This document shows positions 36,832 through 47,749 of a DNA stretch of 61,875 bases, piece after piece. The translations under genes and the position numbers were made by a program. Source of the stretch: Mesostigma viride. Taxonomy: Eukaryota; Streptophyta; Mesostigmatophyceae; Mesostigmatales; Mesostigmataceae. Below the pieces are notes generated by a model. The model did not search any database. It was given only the letters and a program-made list of their open reading frames with translations, and was not told the origin of the DNA. The stretch's first letter is position 1. Each line of letters begins with the position of its first letter. The stretch lies in contig RPFO01000167.1 of NCBI GenBank assembly GCA_009746045.1, positions 2,892,648 to 2,954,522 of the forward strand, written 5' to 3'.

Positions 36832-39125
36832 ATTAATTAATTAATTAATTACTATAATTATTTAATCTCGTGCTCCCGTTGGGGAGTCACGGATCATTAT
36901 TAACCCCTGTGGATGGATGAATGGGTGCAAACAGTCCTACCGGTCTAAGCTATCTACATCCGCTACCTATGACATCTATCTAACGGCATTCCAACTACAA
37001 CATCTATCTAGACAGCCTCACGCTGCCCTATAGGGGACCTGTCTGGCGTGCCTCCCACGGGTTTGCACACGCGGGCGCTTCCCCACAGGGGGGGCGGCTC
37101 GTTGTCCTCTACTATGACCTGGGCCCACTTGGCCTTGGCCATCATCTTCGTCCAAATCACGGAGAGGCCTAGGCCCCCCATGTCCTCGACTAGCTAGCTG
37201 TTCTTTGAAGGCCGGTGCGGGCCTTGCGGCGTCTAACATCACTGGGCCCAGCCCACGTCAGGAGGTGCCGGCCAGGCCGTGCATGAGCTGGTCGCAGACC
37301 TGCGGGGGGGGCACGTGAGGTGTCTATACCTGGTTGGTGCGAGCTAATTAGTGCCCTACTAGCTGCAGGCGCCGCTGCATGGTGCTGGTGATATATGCCA
37401 TGCCCTGATACAGGTCCTCGTTGCGGATATGAGCAGCATATCCTACTCAGACTGAAAATGGAACGCAGCATATGTTGGTGACCGCGCCGTCCAGCTTAAT
37501 TGCGGGCCAGGTCGGCGGTCCACGTCTCGGCCCCATACGTGAGAACAGGAAGGACGAGGACCTTGAACAGGTCCTGTTTCTCGATCTTGCCCAGGGGCTT
37601 GCGCCACAGGGCCCGGTACTTGGCGTAAAGCGTGCCAGGCGAGGGAGATGCGATGGTCCACATCAACCTCGCAGCTGGGGAGCAGGCTGCCCAGCAGCTT
37701 GACGCGGTCCCAATACAGGACTTGAGAGCCGTCGAGGAGATAGAGGCCGGTGGCTGTGAGTGGGTGAGCCCAACCGCCAGGGCCTCTGTCTTCTTGCTGA
37801 CCTCAAGCCCCACTGCCCGAGCCTCGATAGCCAGGCAGTCAAGCCATGTCTGCACGCACGTGCCCAGTGTCCTCGAAGAGGGTGGTGTCAGTCGTCTGCG
37901 TAGATGATGTCTGCCAGCCGAATCTCACTGTGTCCGCTCCGCCATGCCTATATTTGTTAGCGACCTGCACCCCTGGTTCCCTACCCACGATGCGAGCAAA
38001 TCGCTTGCGCGCCTGAATCATTACGTATTCGACCACAATAATGAACAGGTAGGGCGACAGCACGCAGCCCTGCCACACTACACACCCTTCTGTAAAGGGC
38101 ATGTGGGGGCGTGGTCCCGTAAGAAGTGCGCACCGAAGTGGTGGACCCTTCATACAGGTTGCGGATGACAGCAGTAAGGGCGGCGGGGGATCCGGAACAA
38201 CTCGAGGATGTCCCAAAGCGCACTGAGGCCAGAAGACCGAATCGAAGGCTTTGATGAAGTCCACCAGCACAAGGTGCAAAGGGGACTCACCAGGCTGAAG
38301 GCGTTGCAGTTCCTCCACCAGTCGGCGAGTAGCGAAGAGCGCCTGTACTGTGTTGCGACCTGAGTGGAAGCCGTGCTGAGTATCGCTGAGGTGACCGTCC
38401 AGGGCCGTGCGCAGGCGGTTCAGGATGAGCCGCATAAGAAGCTTGAGGGGGGCACTTTGAATGCACACCCCTCTGTAGATGCCGGGGTCGGCAGGCGACC
38501 CCTTGTTCTTGTACAGCATCGTGCGAAAACTGTGTTGCCAGGCCGCTGAAGGTGGTTGCGACGACAGCAGAAGGCGGTTGCAGATGTCCCGGAAGAGCAG
38601 CATAACACCTGTGTCCTTGAATTCGGCTGCAAGTTTTACAACTGCGGCAGGAATCTCGTCAGAGCCGGTGGCTGCGTCATAACGCAGGCGCTGGACCGCC
38701 TCCGTGACCTCGCGAGAGGTGAAAGGAGGCATGTCAGACGGGTCGCCAAGGGGGCCGACCAGCGGGGGGACTAGGTAGTCCGCCGCTGACCTAGGCGGGG
38801 CCGGAGGCCCAGCGGGGCCGGCCAGGGCGGCCGGGCGGGCTGCGGCGGCTGGGAGCAGGGGCGGGGGCGGCGCAGCTGTCCCCACGACCTCGGCCGTGGC
38901 CGTGGCCGGCCCAGGTACGAAGCCGCTTGGCTGGGGCGCCGGGGACGTCGTGGCGGTGGGGCCGGCCGAGGCCGTCCGGGTGCCCGAGGCGCTTGTACCA
39001 GAACCAGGCCCCCTTGCCGTCGTGCTTCTGCTGGCAGCTGCGCAGGTCCTTGACCATCTGCTGAGCATCTGCCTTCTCAGCCTGCTCGTAGGCGGCCCTC
39101 AGAGCTGCTTGCAGCCCAGGTTTGG
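36832..39125 (-). mobile_element. Family C non-LTR retrotransposon
   Basis: Minus-strand copy with an (ATTA)n tail and terminal hairpin at 36,832-36,905, a 3' UTR with the unexpanded CATC motif (about 36,905-36,930), and a broken reverse-transcriptase gene up to about 39,125. It abuts a Ty3-type integrase relic at its 5' side. Confidence 0.85.
37020..39125 (-). pseudogene. Reverse transcriptase of family C, frameshifted
   Basis: Reading down from 39,125: a helical upstream region (WYKRLGHPDG, frameshift), a Pro/Ala-rich linker, YLVPPLVGPL, RYDAATGSDEIPAAVVKL, MLYKNKGSPADPGIYRGV, LNRLRTALDGHL, QHGFHSGRNTV, LVDFIKAFDSVFW (motif A), QGCVLSPYLFI (motif B), and IYADD (motif C, near 37,910), where a 4-nt insertion shifts the frame. 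Then LDCLAIEARAVGLEVSKKTEA, LFKVLVLPVLTYGAETW and a decayed end. The protein cannot be made intact. Confidence 0.88.
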
Positions 39126-39204
39126 CCGAGGTGATCATGTGCACACTCGCTGATCCGATCATGCCTTGCATGAATTGGATTAATTCGATCACATTATGTA
39201 ATTC

Positions 39205-39632
39205 GATCACATGGAATTTCTGGCCTGCGCTGGTTGTCTCCTTGACATGATGGATTTCGTTGGTCCACTTGAGGAGAATGCCAAGGGTAATAAGCAGATC
39301 CTTGTGTTTCTTGACCGTCTCACCCGACGTTGTCACCTTGTCAGTGTCCCTTGCCCTCTCAAGATGACTGACTGCCCGCGACTGTGCTCTCGTGTACCTT
39401 AACAATGTTTATAGATACCATGACGCGGTTTTGCCCGCAGTTCATCTCTGATACGGACAATTAGCTTTAATTTTACCTCTGAGTTCGATCTGGCAGTAGT
39501 TTTTCGCGCGGCCGTAGGCACTAAGGTTACCTCAGTGGGCATGGCTTATTATCACTCTTCCTCGTCACACCTGGTAGAGCGGTTGAACAGGGCTGTGGAG
39601 GAAGCCCTTATAGGCATTCACGTATCAGCAGC
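39205..39632 (+). pseudogene. Ty3-type LTR-retrotransposon integrase relic
   Basis: Frame 1 shows MDFVGPL, GNKQILVFLDRLT and RCHLVSV, matching the start of the integrase core including the first catalytic Asp. After a frameshift the line continues with an SDTD-like second Asp and NFTSEF, then GTKVTSVGMAYYHSS and LVERLNRAVEEAL, which contains the catalytic Glu region. Stops and frameshifts (39,400-39,480) make it inactive. The relic is cut by a family A insertion at 39,633; nothing recognisable resumes after 40,068. No LTR was found. Confidence 0.8.
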
Positions 39633-40058
39633 CCCCAGCGGCTTGGCCAGCCAGGGCGGCACATTCTGACCTGGCCTGGCCCCAAGGGCATTGCCAAAAA
39701 GGTAGGGAAACATGCCACGAACTACGTACAGATGCTGCTGGATGACCTACTGGTCCCAGCCCAGTTTGAATACCGCATCCACTCTCTCTCCCTTCTTTGG
39801 ACTGCCATGCAGAACAAGACGCGGTGGAAGAGGATTGTTACTTAGGCTCACACGCCCGACCCTGTGGGCAAACCACCTCCCCCCAAGCGGAGGAGGCGTT
39901 TTGATGAGCCGGTAGGGTAGTTAGGATTTTTCTAGACTAGCTAGATTAGCGTTAGGTTAGTCCGATCACGCGGCTCTCGCCACTCCACCACCCATCAAGG
40001 AATATGTGCTACATGATCTCCCAACGGAGGCATGTTATAATTTAATTTAATTTAATTT
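39633..40058 (+). mobile_element. Family A retrotransposon 3' end, 426 bp, inserted in the integrase relic
   Basis: 10-bp duplication TATCAGCAGC at 39,623-39,632 and 40,059-40,068. Contains the coding end in broken frames, 3' UTR, hairpin and (AATTT)n tail, and is closely similar to 17,177-17,620. Confidence 0.9.
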
Positions 40059-40150
40059 TATCAGCAGCATCCAGTTAATTAGCAACCATTTTTTCCTCCT
40101 GTTCACCTTTGCCCGGACTTACAGACATTTTTTTTGCAAACTTATAGCCC

Positions 40151-40781
40151 GAGGCGGGGCCCGAGATTAATTAAGAGGTACCTTGAAATTAAATAAGAGA
40201 CATGCCTCTATCCAGATATATTTTTGGACGCGAGTTTCGATTGGCGTTAACTTGTAGTAGTGGACGACAACATGTCAACTGTCAAGCCGTTTAATTCATC
40301 TCGACTTTTACATTTTCACGAAGTTGTCCAAAAAGTATCAGTTATATACCCGACTTCTCCTTTAAATCTCATCGACCGGGTTTCGAAACAACCCACGAAC
40401 GCCGTAGATGCAGATCCAACGGAGTAAACAACGTCACGACCGACGCAGCGCCAAATAGTCGCCTAGGTTCCTAGCTTTTCTGCGAGCCATTTTGCTAGCT
40501 GGAAGCCTTACAACGTCGTGCGGCGTGCCGCGTCGTGTACCCGTGAGATGTACCCGTGAGATGTACCCGTGAGATGCAAAATCCGCTTGCCAGACCGGGA
40601 TTCCGGGAACGACGTCCAATACCGTCGTGCAGTACCACCAATGCACTAGTAACCAATCTATCAATCGTACAATACTACGACTTAACGCCAACAGAAACTC
40701 GCCTCCAAAACCATATATTCATAGATGCACGCCTCTTATTTAATTTCAAGGTACCTCTTATTTAATCTCAGCCCCCGCAGG
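40151..40781. mobile_element. Putative TIR element, about 0.63 kb
   Basis: 37-bp terminal inverted repeats with about one mismatch (40,163-40,199 and 40,733-40,769, core AAGAGGTACCTTGAAATTAA), possibly extending outward into GGCGGGG. The 20-bp direct repeat AACCATTTTTTCCTCCTGTT occurs on both sides (near 40,087 and 40,843), too far out to be a simple TSD. A GAGATGTACCCGT repeat (three copies, 40,543-40,576) lies inside. No transposase ORF. Confidence 0.6.
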
Positions 40782-41115
40782 CCGCAGACTTGTCTTCTCC
40801 CGGTTAGGGCTAAGTTTTGCAAAAAACCTAAGTCCTAAGTCGAAACCATTTTTTCCTCCTGTTAGCAAACATGCAACCAGCTGCTCGTGCATTTCCAGAT
40901 CTATACGTGCAGTTGCGGTTGAATTCTTGCGCGGCCTGGCGTCCCCAGTTCTATCAGACCTGTATACCTCCACCCTCCGGTCGCTAAAAAGCTTCTGAAA
41001 ATGCTTGCAGAAGCATGCACGTCCCAATATTTACTATCCATTTTCTAGCGCAATATTAGCCTGGGCAGTACATCACCGCAATTAGACTTGCTTTAGCGGC
41101 GGACGTCGCGCTGCC
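40782..41115. other. No gene seen
   Basis: Short ORFs only, just upstream of the BED-like finger exon. Confidence 0.35.
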
Positions 41116-41313
41116 ATGTCTCGCAGCCTTTTTTCGTGCAAAGGGGAAAGCCGGGATGACATTCGCATGGCTGCCCAGTGCCTCCTGACAAAACTATATT
41201 ACAAGTGTGCCTATGGACTGACACCAAGAAAGGAATGTACCAAGTGTTCACAAATTCGCTACGGGACAAACATAGGTATCAAGCGGCACAACATGGAATC
41301 TTGCCTAGTATCC
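41116..41313 (+). CDS. Possible first exon encoding a BED-like zinc finger
   Basis: ATG 41,116 opens 66 codons ending in phase 0 at a good GTACGT donor (41,314). The exon carries C-x2-C (ECTKCSQIRYG) and H-x4-C (RHNMESC), the spacing of BED-type fingers found at the N-terminus of hAT transposases and of host chromatin proteins. Downstream reading turns into GC-rich TCCGGACGG repeats, so the ORF to 41,613 is probably not all coding. No second exon could be fixed. Confidence 0.4.
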
Positions 41314-41399
41314 GTACGTACTAGGGCCAGGCGCGGTGGCAGCCAGCGCCCCAGCTTGCTACCTGCCGGCTGCAAAACTTGGCCTAGTCAGTGGCGGGG

Positions 41400-41500
41400 C
41401 CCCCCGGACACCTACCGGATGTGTCCGGACGGCCCCTCGGCCTCCGGACAAATGCATCCGGACGGCCCGGCGGGCTCTGGACATTCGGACACAATTTTCG
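41400..41500. repeat. Clustered TCCGGACGG motifs
   Basis: Short CCGGACGG and TCCGGACA direct repeats within a GC-rich stretch. Origin unknown. Confidence 0.6.
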
Positions 41501-41710
41501 AATTCAGACCGTTAGCAGAAACACTGGTGGGGGGGCCCACAATCAATCTACAATACCCATGCCAAATTTTATTACTTGAGGAGACGCCATTTCAACAAAT
41601 ACATGACAATTGATGCTCATTGTGAATGCGTTTCCACATGAAATCATTACCATTTCATGCAATTTGGTCACTGGTGCGCTTTCCGCGTGCACTTTTCATT
41701 ACTAGATTGC

Positions 41711-41761
41711 TTAAATTTATTAAAATTTATTAAAATTTATTAACATTTATTAAAATTTATT
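41711..41761 (-). terminator. 10-bp A/T repeat with AATAAA signals, 3' of the large gene
   Basis: Five TAAAATTTAT-type units give several AATAAA hexamers on the minus strand, about 290-340 nt beyond the stop codon at 42,047, and could serve as polyadenylation signals for the five-exon gene. Confidence 0.4.
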
Positions 41762-42046
41762 CAAGTCGGGGTAAAATTGGCTGTTTTTGTCATAGTGTCA
41801 TGCACTCGGAGGGTAAGCAAGTGAGACAAGTTGTAGATTATTTACAATTGCACAACCCTCTCCACGACCCCGCTAGTTCTATTTATAGAACGAATTATAA
41901 TTATTGCCAAAATTGTGCACAAGCCTGTGCACAACCCAACCAGTAATTCCCACTTGAACTTTGAATATTCAAGTGAATGCTCTGGAGACAGATGTACAGA
42001 TCGATCTTTACTACAAATGTACACGAGTTCAGATCAAGTAAGCTAT

Positions 42047-42866
42047 CTAACTATCTACTAACAGGCGTTTCTTTACAGGTGCCCGTCCGCTGGGCTTCTT
42101 TACACCCCCCTCCCGCTCATCTGCGCCAGCCTTCCCTTTAGGTTTTCGTTTGCCCTGCCCTGCGGCTTGGTCTCCCCCCTTCTCTTGGAGTCGTGGGGAA
42201 GATCTGGTCGCTGGGGAAGATCTGGTCGCCAGGTACCCCTTGTCCATCCACCACTCCAAATACGTTCCCTCAGGTGGCTTGAAACAGTTCCGCATCTCGT
42301 CTTGTTGTACCTTGAAAATTATGTTGGGCATCGTCCCCTGCTCCCCATTAATCCAGATTCCCTTTTCGTCACACCCTTCTGCCCAAAATTTAACGTACCA
42401 CACGCCCGTTTTATCCACCTTTCGAACGACTCCATGCACCAGGAACGTGTCGACGTGGAAATCAGGCATGTGTGCCAGCTTCATTGGGTCTGCATTGAGT
42501 TTAGCCACCGAATCAGCAGCCCACGTGGGCTTCCACAACGTATCAAGGCGCTGGGATTGGTTCTTCCGATACTGGCAAAATTCACCGCCGTGCTTGCACA
42601 ATACCGAAACCGGACATCCAACAGGCGAGCGGGGCACGAGCCGTTTCCCCCCCCCCCACCTTCCAGATTCTCCATCCAAGGCTGCCAACTTGGTGATGGC
42701 ACTTTCTTGTCTAGTGGCTTGGGCTGGGTTGCGGTAACTGTGACACGTCTTTGTGGCGCTTCCTCCTCAGGTTCCGATTCTTCCGATTCTTCCGAATCTT
42801 CCTCAAACCCTTTGGGTGGGCCGCCATGCGCGTCATCCTTTGGCGGCTCCTCTTCAGACTCGTCAC
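42047..42866 (-). CDS. Exon 5 (last) of the large unknown gene
   Basis: Starts after an ACACACAG acceptor and completes the Gly codon begun at the end of exon 4 (phase 1 to phase 1). It encodes an acidic Ser/Glu stretch (DESEEE, SEESEESEPEEE), RRVTVTATQPK, a cysteine cluster (C-x6-C-x5-C around CPVSVLCKHGGEFC), a compact segment FHVDTFLVHGVVRKVDKTGV, and a basic, probably nuclear-localising end (KRKPKGK, VKKRLL) before the TAG. The frame shifts at an 11-C run (42,647-42,657), most likely a homopolymer length error. No known domain is recognised. Confidence 0.65.
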
Positions 42867-42957
42867 CTGTGTGTGGGACAAGCAATGACGAGCGGCGCAA
42901 TTAGTTATCATTACAATCGCAAATCAAACTTGGGAATATGCAAACATCATAATTTAA

Positions 42958-44646
42958 CCCCTAAATGGTCTTGCTGCCGATTTTCCGCCAAAAATCGAGT
43001 TCCAGCCGATGCATCGGCCCCTTCTCGGGGGACCAGATGCCGCGAAATCTATTGAGAATTAGGAAACGTTTAGCTGAGAAGATCGAAAGTTTATAAAATT
43101 CTTCACAGCATGGTACTAGGGTTTGCATACTTTTGACAAAGTTATAGAGGTGTTCTGGCCGGTCAAAGTACAAGGGGTCAGGGTACTTATTCACGTACAA
43201 CGTGCATTCCGGAAAACGACGACCTGGCCATGGCGGCTTGCGCCCACGCATGGCATTTACGTTTGCGTTCGAATTTTCTGTCCAAACTTAGGATATTGAT
43301 TTTAAACGTCCTAAAGATCATACAGGCCAATTTTTGGTTCGCGGGAATGCCATTTGATAGGTGTCGGCAGCGTTCTTGCTGGAAAAAACTGCGATCAGGC
43401 CGGACGATAGAAACGTTGACAGCAATACCTTTCCGGCGTACTTTAAAGGATATATCGGTTTCTTTTTACTTTTTATGATACATAGTAGTCGTAAACGTGC
43501 AAGGGTGGCCAGAAATCGCCGAATCCAGCGGCCATGCTGCACAGCTTTGGTGTGCCGAAATGCGCCATTTTGCGGCCACCGCCTGGGCCAAGGTAACGCC
43601 ATCCATGCCTGGTAAAGCTTAAGCATCGTTTTCCTATCGATGTTTTACATTTATATATACGTTCTAGCTTGTGTAGCACATTCTTTTTGCACTATTCATG
43701 CTCTTTCTTGACCCTGGCCTGGCCCCTTTCTAAAACACCATTCTTAGATGCTTCCCTCAGTCAGTTGACCTGCCACAGGGTGATGGTGATAAGTTTTAGA
43801 GGCTGTATGGGTTTGAATACCTCCATATATGTTTGTTATACATTTCCCATACACATATTGCATGAGTGTGAGGCAGTTGGCTGGTCTCTGTGGCATCATC
43901 AAGCACGTAACTGGTGAGTAAAAGCTTCCCATTGACAGCATGTGCCACCAGGTATGCTGGCCATCACCTGGCAAGCTATAGCAGCTTAGGCCTAGTTTAT
44001 CCTTGCTAGGGCAGGCTGAAATAGGCTCAACACCACTAGTTTGTTGGTGGCTGCCTCCTAGAATGCATGCCTTGCGTAGGGTGTCCGTACCACGTTACCT
44101 ACGTGCATGGACAAGGTGGCACCTGCACATAGGTGCCATGTAAGGGCAGTGTGATGATGCAGTTATGTTTCCCCATCATTGTGGAAGGGAAATGTATTGT
44201 TTGGCATGGTTGGTGGCCATATTAGGAGGTCGTATGCCCACCCCTACTCCCTTGGTTGCTTTTTACCAACGGTACCCCTATGGGCTGTACTGGGTGTAAC
44301 TGCTGGTATACCCACCCAAATGATGACCCCAATGGCTCAAACTGTTCAGCAACTAATTGTTTATCATCCCTGAAGTGGTAGGTGCCTAGGTCTTATAACA
44401 TAATTCAAAATGCACATTCTACCAAAAATGAAAACGCGCGTCTTGACCCCCCTGACTTTGACGGCAGTTAAACATGGCCTACCCTGCATATATGTGAGGT
44501 TGTGATACACCAACCCGAAGGGCAACTCATGGACATGCTTGGCCCCCAAGGACAGCCATTGGATATGGGTAGGTTGGATGGCATCTGGTTTGCAAAATTG
44601 TGAAGATCCAGCCGATTTATCGGCAGGATCTCAGACCATTTAGGGG
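42958..44646 (-). mobile_element. piggyBac-like element copy 2, 1,689 bp, inside intron 4
   Basis: Same length as copy 1 (25,126-26,814) and nearly identical but inverted, with TTAA at 42,954-42,957 and 44,647-44,650. It accounts for all but about 119 nt of intron 4 (42,867-44,678) of the large gene. Short ORFs inside mirror those of copy 1 and are not genes. Confidence 0.88.
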
Positions 44647-44678
44647 TTAACCGACCATATTCACTCAGATTAACTTAC

Positions 44679-47085
44679 CCTTTGACAGATGACTAGCCGT
44701 TGCTCTTGATCGAACGTGCCCGCCAGGCGAAAGGAGCTTTTTGCAGTAGTCGACGGCACGCCCCAACATCCCCCCCCCGACGCCCCGAATTCCCCTTCGA
44801 GCCTCCCTCCCCTCCCCCCCCTCCTTCCCCCCTTCCCCCGATGCGCCGGTCGACCCGCCCCCCTCTCCGCCCTTCCCCCTTCCCCCGATGCGCCGGTTGA
44901 CCCGCCCCCCTCTCCACCCTTCTCTCCCCCCCCTCTCCGCCCTTGGACCCGCCCCCCTCTCCGCCCTTTGACCCGCCCCCCTCTCCACCCTTTGACCCGC
45001 CCCCCTCTCCGCCCTTCGACCCGCCCCCCTCTCCGCCCTTCGACCCCCTCCCCTCTCCGCCCTTCTCTCCGCCCCCCTCTCCGTCCTTCGACCCCCTCCC
45101 CTCTCCGCCCTTCGACCCGCCCCCCTCTCCGTCCTTCGACCCCCCCCTCTCCGCCCTTCGACCCCCCCCTCTCCGCCCTTCGACCCGCCCCCCTCTCCGT
45201 CCTTCGACCCCCCCCTCTCCGCCCTTCGACCCGCCCCCCTCTCCGCCCTTCGAACCCCCCCCTCTCCGTCCTTCGACCCGCCCCCTTATCACCACCCTCA
45301 TTCCCGCCCCCTCATCATCGCCGGCACCATCATCACCAACCTCCTCCCCATCATCACCCCCATGTGACCCGACATCCTCATCATCCCCCATTGAGACGTC
45401 TTCGGCCGCGGGGGTCTCCGAGGCGGCGCGCTTCCGGCGTTTCTTTTTGGTGCCAGCGCCTGCCGTCTCCAGCGGACGCTTCTGGGCTGCACCCGCAATT
45501 TCCTTGCCCGAACGGCCGTTGGGATTGGAAATATCCTCCCCCTCAGGCCGCTTCCCAAGTACCTTCAGAAGGACCTTAAACCCATCCACCTGCTCCTTTG
45601 ACCCAATGAAGATCACGGGTGGGTTGAAGAATCCCGTGAAATCGCTTAGGTACGACGACCAGTCGTCCTTCACACCATTGAAATCTCCACAATCCTTCGC
45701 CGCCTTCCAGTCCCTTTTCTCCACCCACGCACCCGTTCGACCCTTCAACAATTCCTCATCATTCCACAGCTTCGCGTGGTGTTCCAAATTCAGCAGCAAT
45801 ATCCCATTCTTGATATCCGGCTGGTTCACCCCCCCCTTCCTCTTCGCAACAAATTCGAACCCCTCCATTGCATTAAGTACCACTTGAGCCAACCGTGTCG
45901 GCCCATCGCTTTTCTCCCACGCGAAAGTCTTCATCATGAACTCACAGGTCGTTTCCCCGTCAGACCCGTAAACTTTCTTAGAAATCCACGGGCCCTGCTG
46001 CTCGATTTCGGATGCCAGCTCCTCCGACCCAAACTTCCGCGGGGGTTCCCGCTTCTCCCCCACCTTTTTTTGGCGACCCGACTGGACGTCCTCTGCCTCC
46101 GCATGTTCGGCTTGGCCTTCCTCCGGCACAGCCCCCGTCACCGCCACAGCCCCCGCCACAGGCTGTACGGGTTGGGGCACCACAGCCTGTTCGGTTGGGG
46201 GTTCGGGCGCAATCAGGACCCACCATTTCGTTTCCTCCTTGTGGGTCGTCCAAAAATTCGTCCTCTCCAGCAGTGCAAGTGGGAAGGTGGAATCGTCCCT
46301 CCCCGTTGGCCTGATAACCGCCCTTAGTCTCTTGGCAGCTACAGCGACCGTATCGGCCACCCTCTCAAGGGCGCTGTCGGCTTCCGAAGGCTGCATCGGC
46401 AACCAGCCGAGGTGGCGTGGTTCGGGGTATTTCCCCAAATCGCGGTTGTAGATCAGGAAAAGCTGGACAATCACCTCGCAGAAGATCTTGGCCATGTATG
46501 TCAGGTCATACAAGCACTGAGGAGGAACGTGTTTGGCCTTCACGGTTGCCATGATAGACGGCCAGAATCGAAAGCGGGCTAGACTCCTCCACCCTTCCTG
46601 TTTGATCCCCCCCCCTTCCTCATCACCCTTCCCTCCCCGTCCAGCTTGTCCGCTGCCACGATGTCCAGAAACTCTGCAAGCTCCTTGGCCACCTTGTCCT
46701 CAATCGGCATTCCACATCTACTGTCGTCGTTCGGAGCGACCGTTTCATCCTTCACAGCCGAGATGAAGTCGTAGACTTGGGTTTTCTCCGATTCGGACAA
46801 ACCACCCTCGTTCAATCGCCCTCCAACCCGCTCCTCACCACCCTCCTCCCCCTCCCCGTCCTTCCTTGCCTTCTCAGTGCTGCTTGAAACCCCATGAATC
46901 AAATTCCATATTTCTTTCTGGTCCTGAAGGGGCACCTCCGGCTTATCCCAGGATTCCTCCATGTGCGTCTTGAAATAGTTGTGCACTTCCAGCAGCGCCG
47001 TCCCCCTCGACTTTTTGGAAACGGCCTCGTCTTCTGCATTCAGCCCCCCTCCGATCAGGGCAACCCTCCGATGCGCCTCTCTCCC
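44679..47085 (-). CDS. Exon 4 of the large unknown gene
   Basis: Begins after a TGCATGCAG acceptor in phase 0 (GREAHRRVALIGGG) and ends AAAGG/GTAAGT in phase 1. Order of contents: a charged helical part with EVHNYFKTHMEESW and EKTQVYDFISAVKDE; a segment with CLYDLTYMAKIFCEVIVQLF and TKWWVLIAPEPP; a Pro/Val linker; a region with LNLEHHAKLWNDEELLKGR; a KKKRRKR nuclear-localisation-like patch; an Asp/Glu/Gly run; and a long 24-nt repeat coding mostly G, E, S and K. Two compensating frameshifts fall at 9-C runs (46,607-46,615 and 44,770-44,778), so entry and exit frames are the same. No domain assigned. Confidence 0.6.
44850..45290. repeat. 24-bp C-rich minisatellite within exon 4
   Basis: CCGCCCCCCTCTCCGCCCTT plus CGAC or TGAC units, about 18 copies with length variants. 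On the minus strand they encode GGEGGGSK-like repeats; on the plus strand they give a Pro/Ser-rich shadow ORF. Confidence 0.9.
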
Positions 47086-47749
47086 CTGCATGCATGAAAT
47101 GTGGATCACAGTGTTTGAGACAAAAAACGGTCATACAACACACGACCTGACATTTTGTCCTTACACTTTGGAAGATCGGCCGTTCCCGAACAAAAATCAC
47201 ACCCTAATTTCCAGGTTCCAACGGCCGTTGGCGCAAGAAAAATCACACCCTAATTTCCAGGTTCCAACGGCCGTTGGCGCAAGAAAAATCACACCCTAAT
47301 TTCCAGGTTCCAACGGCCGTTGGCGCAAGAAAAATCACACACTAATTTCCAGGTTCCAACGGCCGTTGGCGCAAGAAAAATCACACCCTACTTTCCAGGT
47401 TCCAACGGCCGTTGGCGAATGAAAAATAACACGGTAATTTCCAGGTTCCAACGGCCGTTGGCGCAAGAAAAATCACACCCTAATTTCCAGGTTCCAACGG
47501 CCGTTGGCGCAAGAAAAATCACACACTAATTTCCAGGTTCCAACGGCCGTTGGCGCAAGAAAAATCACACCCTACTTTCCAGGTTCCAACGGCCGTTGGC
47601 GAATGAAAAATAACACGGTAATTTCCAGGTTCCAACGGCCGTTGGCGCAAGAAAAATCACACCCTAATTTCCAGGTTCCAACGGCCGTTGGCGAAAGAAA
47701 ATAACATCTAGTGCCTAAAACGTTCCCACACCCGATCCGTTATATTTAC
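47086..47749 (-). other. Intron 3 of the large gene (664 nt), filled by the palindrome array
   Basis: Donor CAAAAG/GTAAAT at 47,750/47,749 and acceptor TGCATGCAG at 47,088-47,086, both in phase 0. Without splicing the exon 3 frame stops at 47,708. About 80% of the intron is the 46-bp array. Confidence 0.65.
47172..47705. repeat. 46-bp palindrome array 1 (11 units plus a remnant)
   Basis: CCAACGGCCGTTGG occurs at 47,218 and then every 46 bp without any indel to 47,678; a decayed copy precedes it at about 47,178. Linker variants show a four-unit (184-bp) higher-order repeat: units 2-5 and 6-9 match variant for variant. On the gene strand each unit starts GTGTGA and ends AAATTAG. Confidence 0.95.

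Noticed and set aside
44716-45887. Plus-strand Pro-rich ORFs of 287 and 314 codons
   Set aside because: Shadow of the minus-strand exon 4 and its 24-bp minisatellite.
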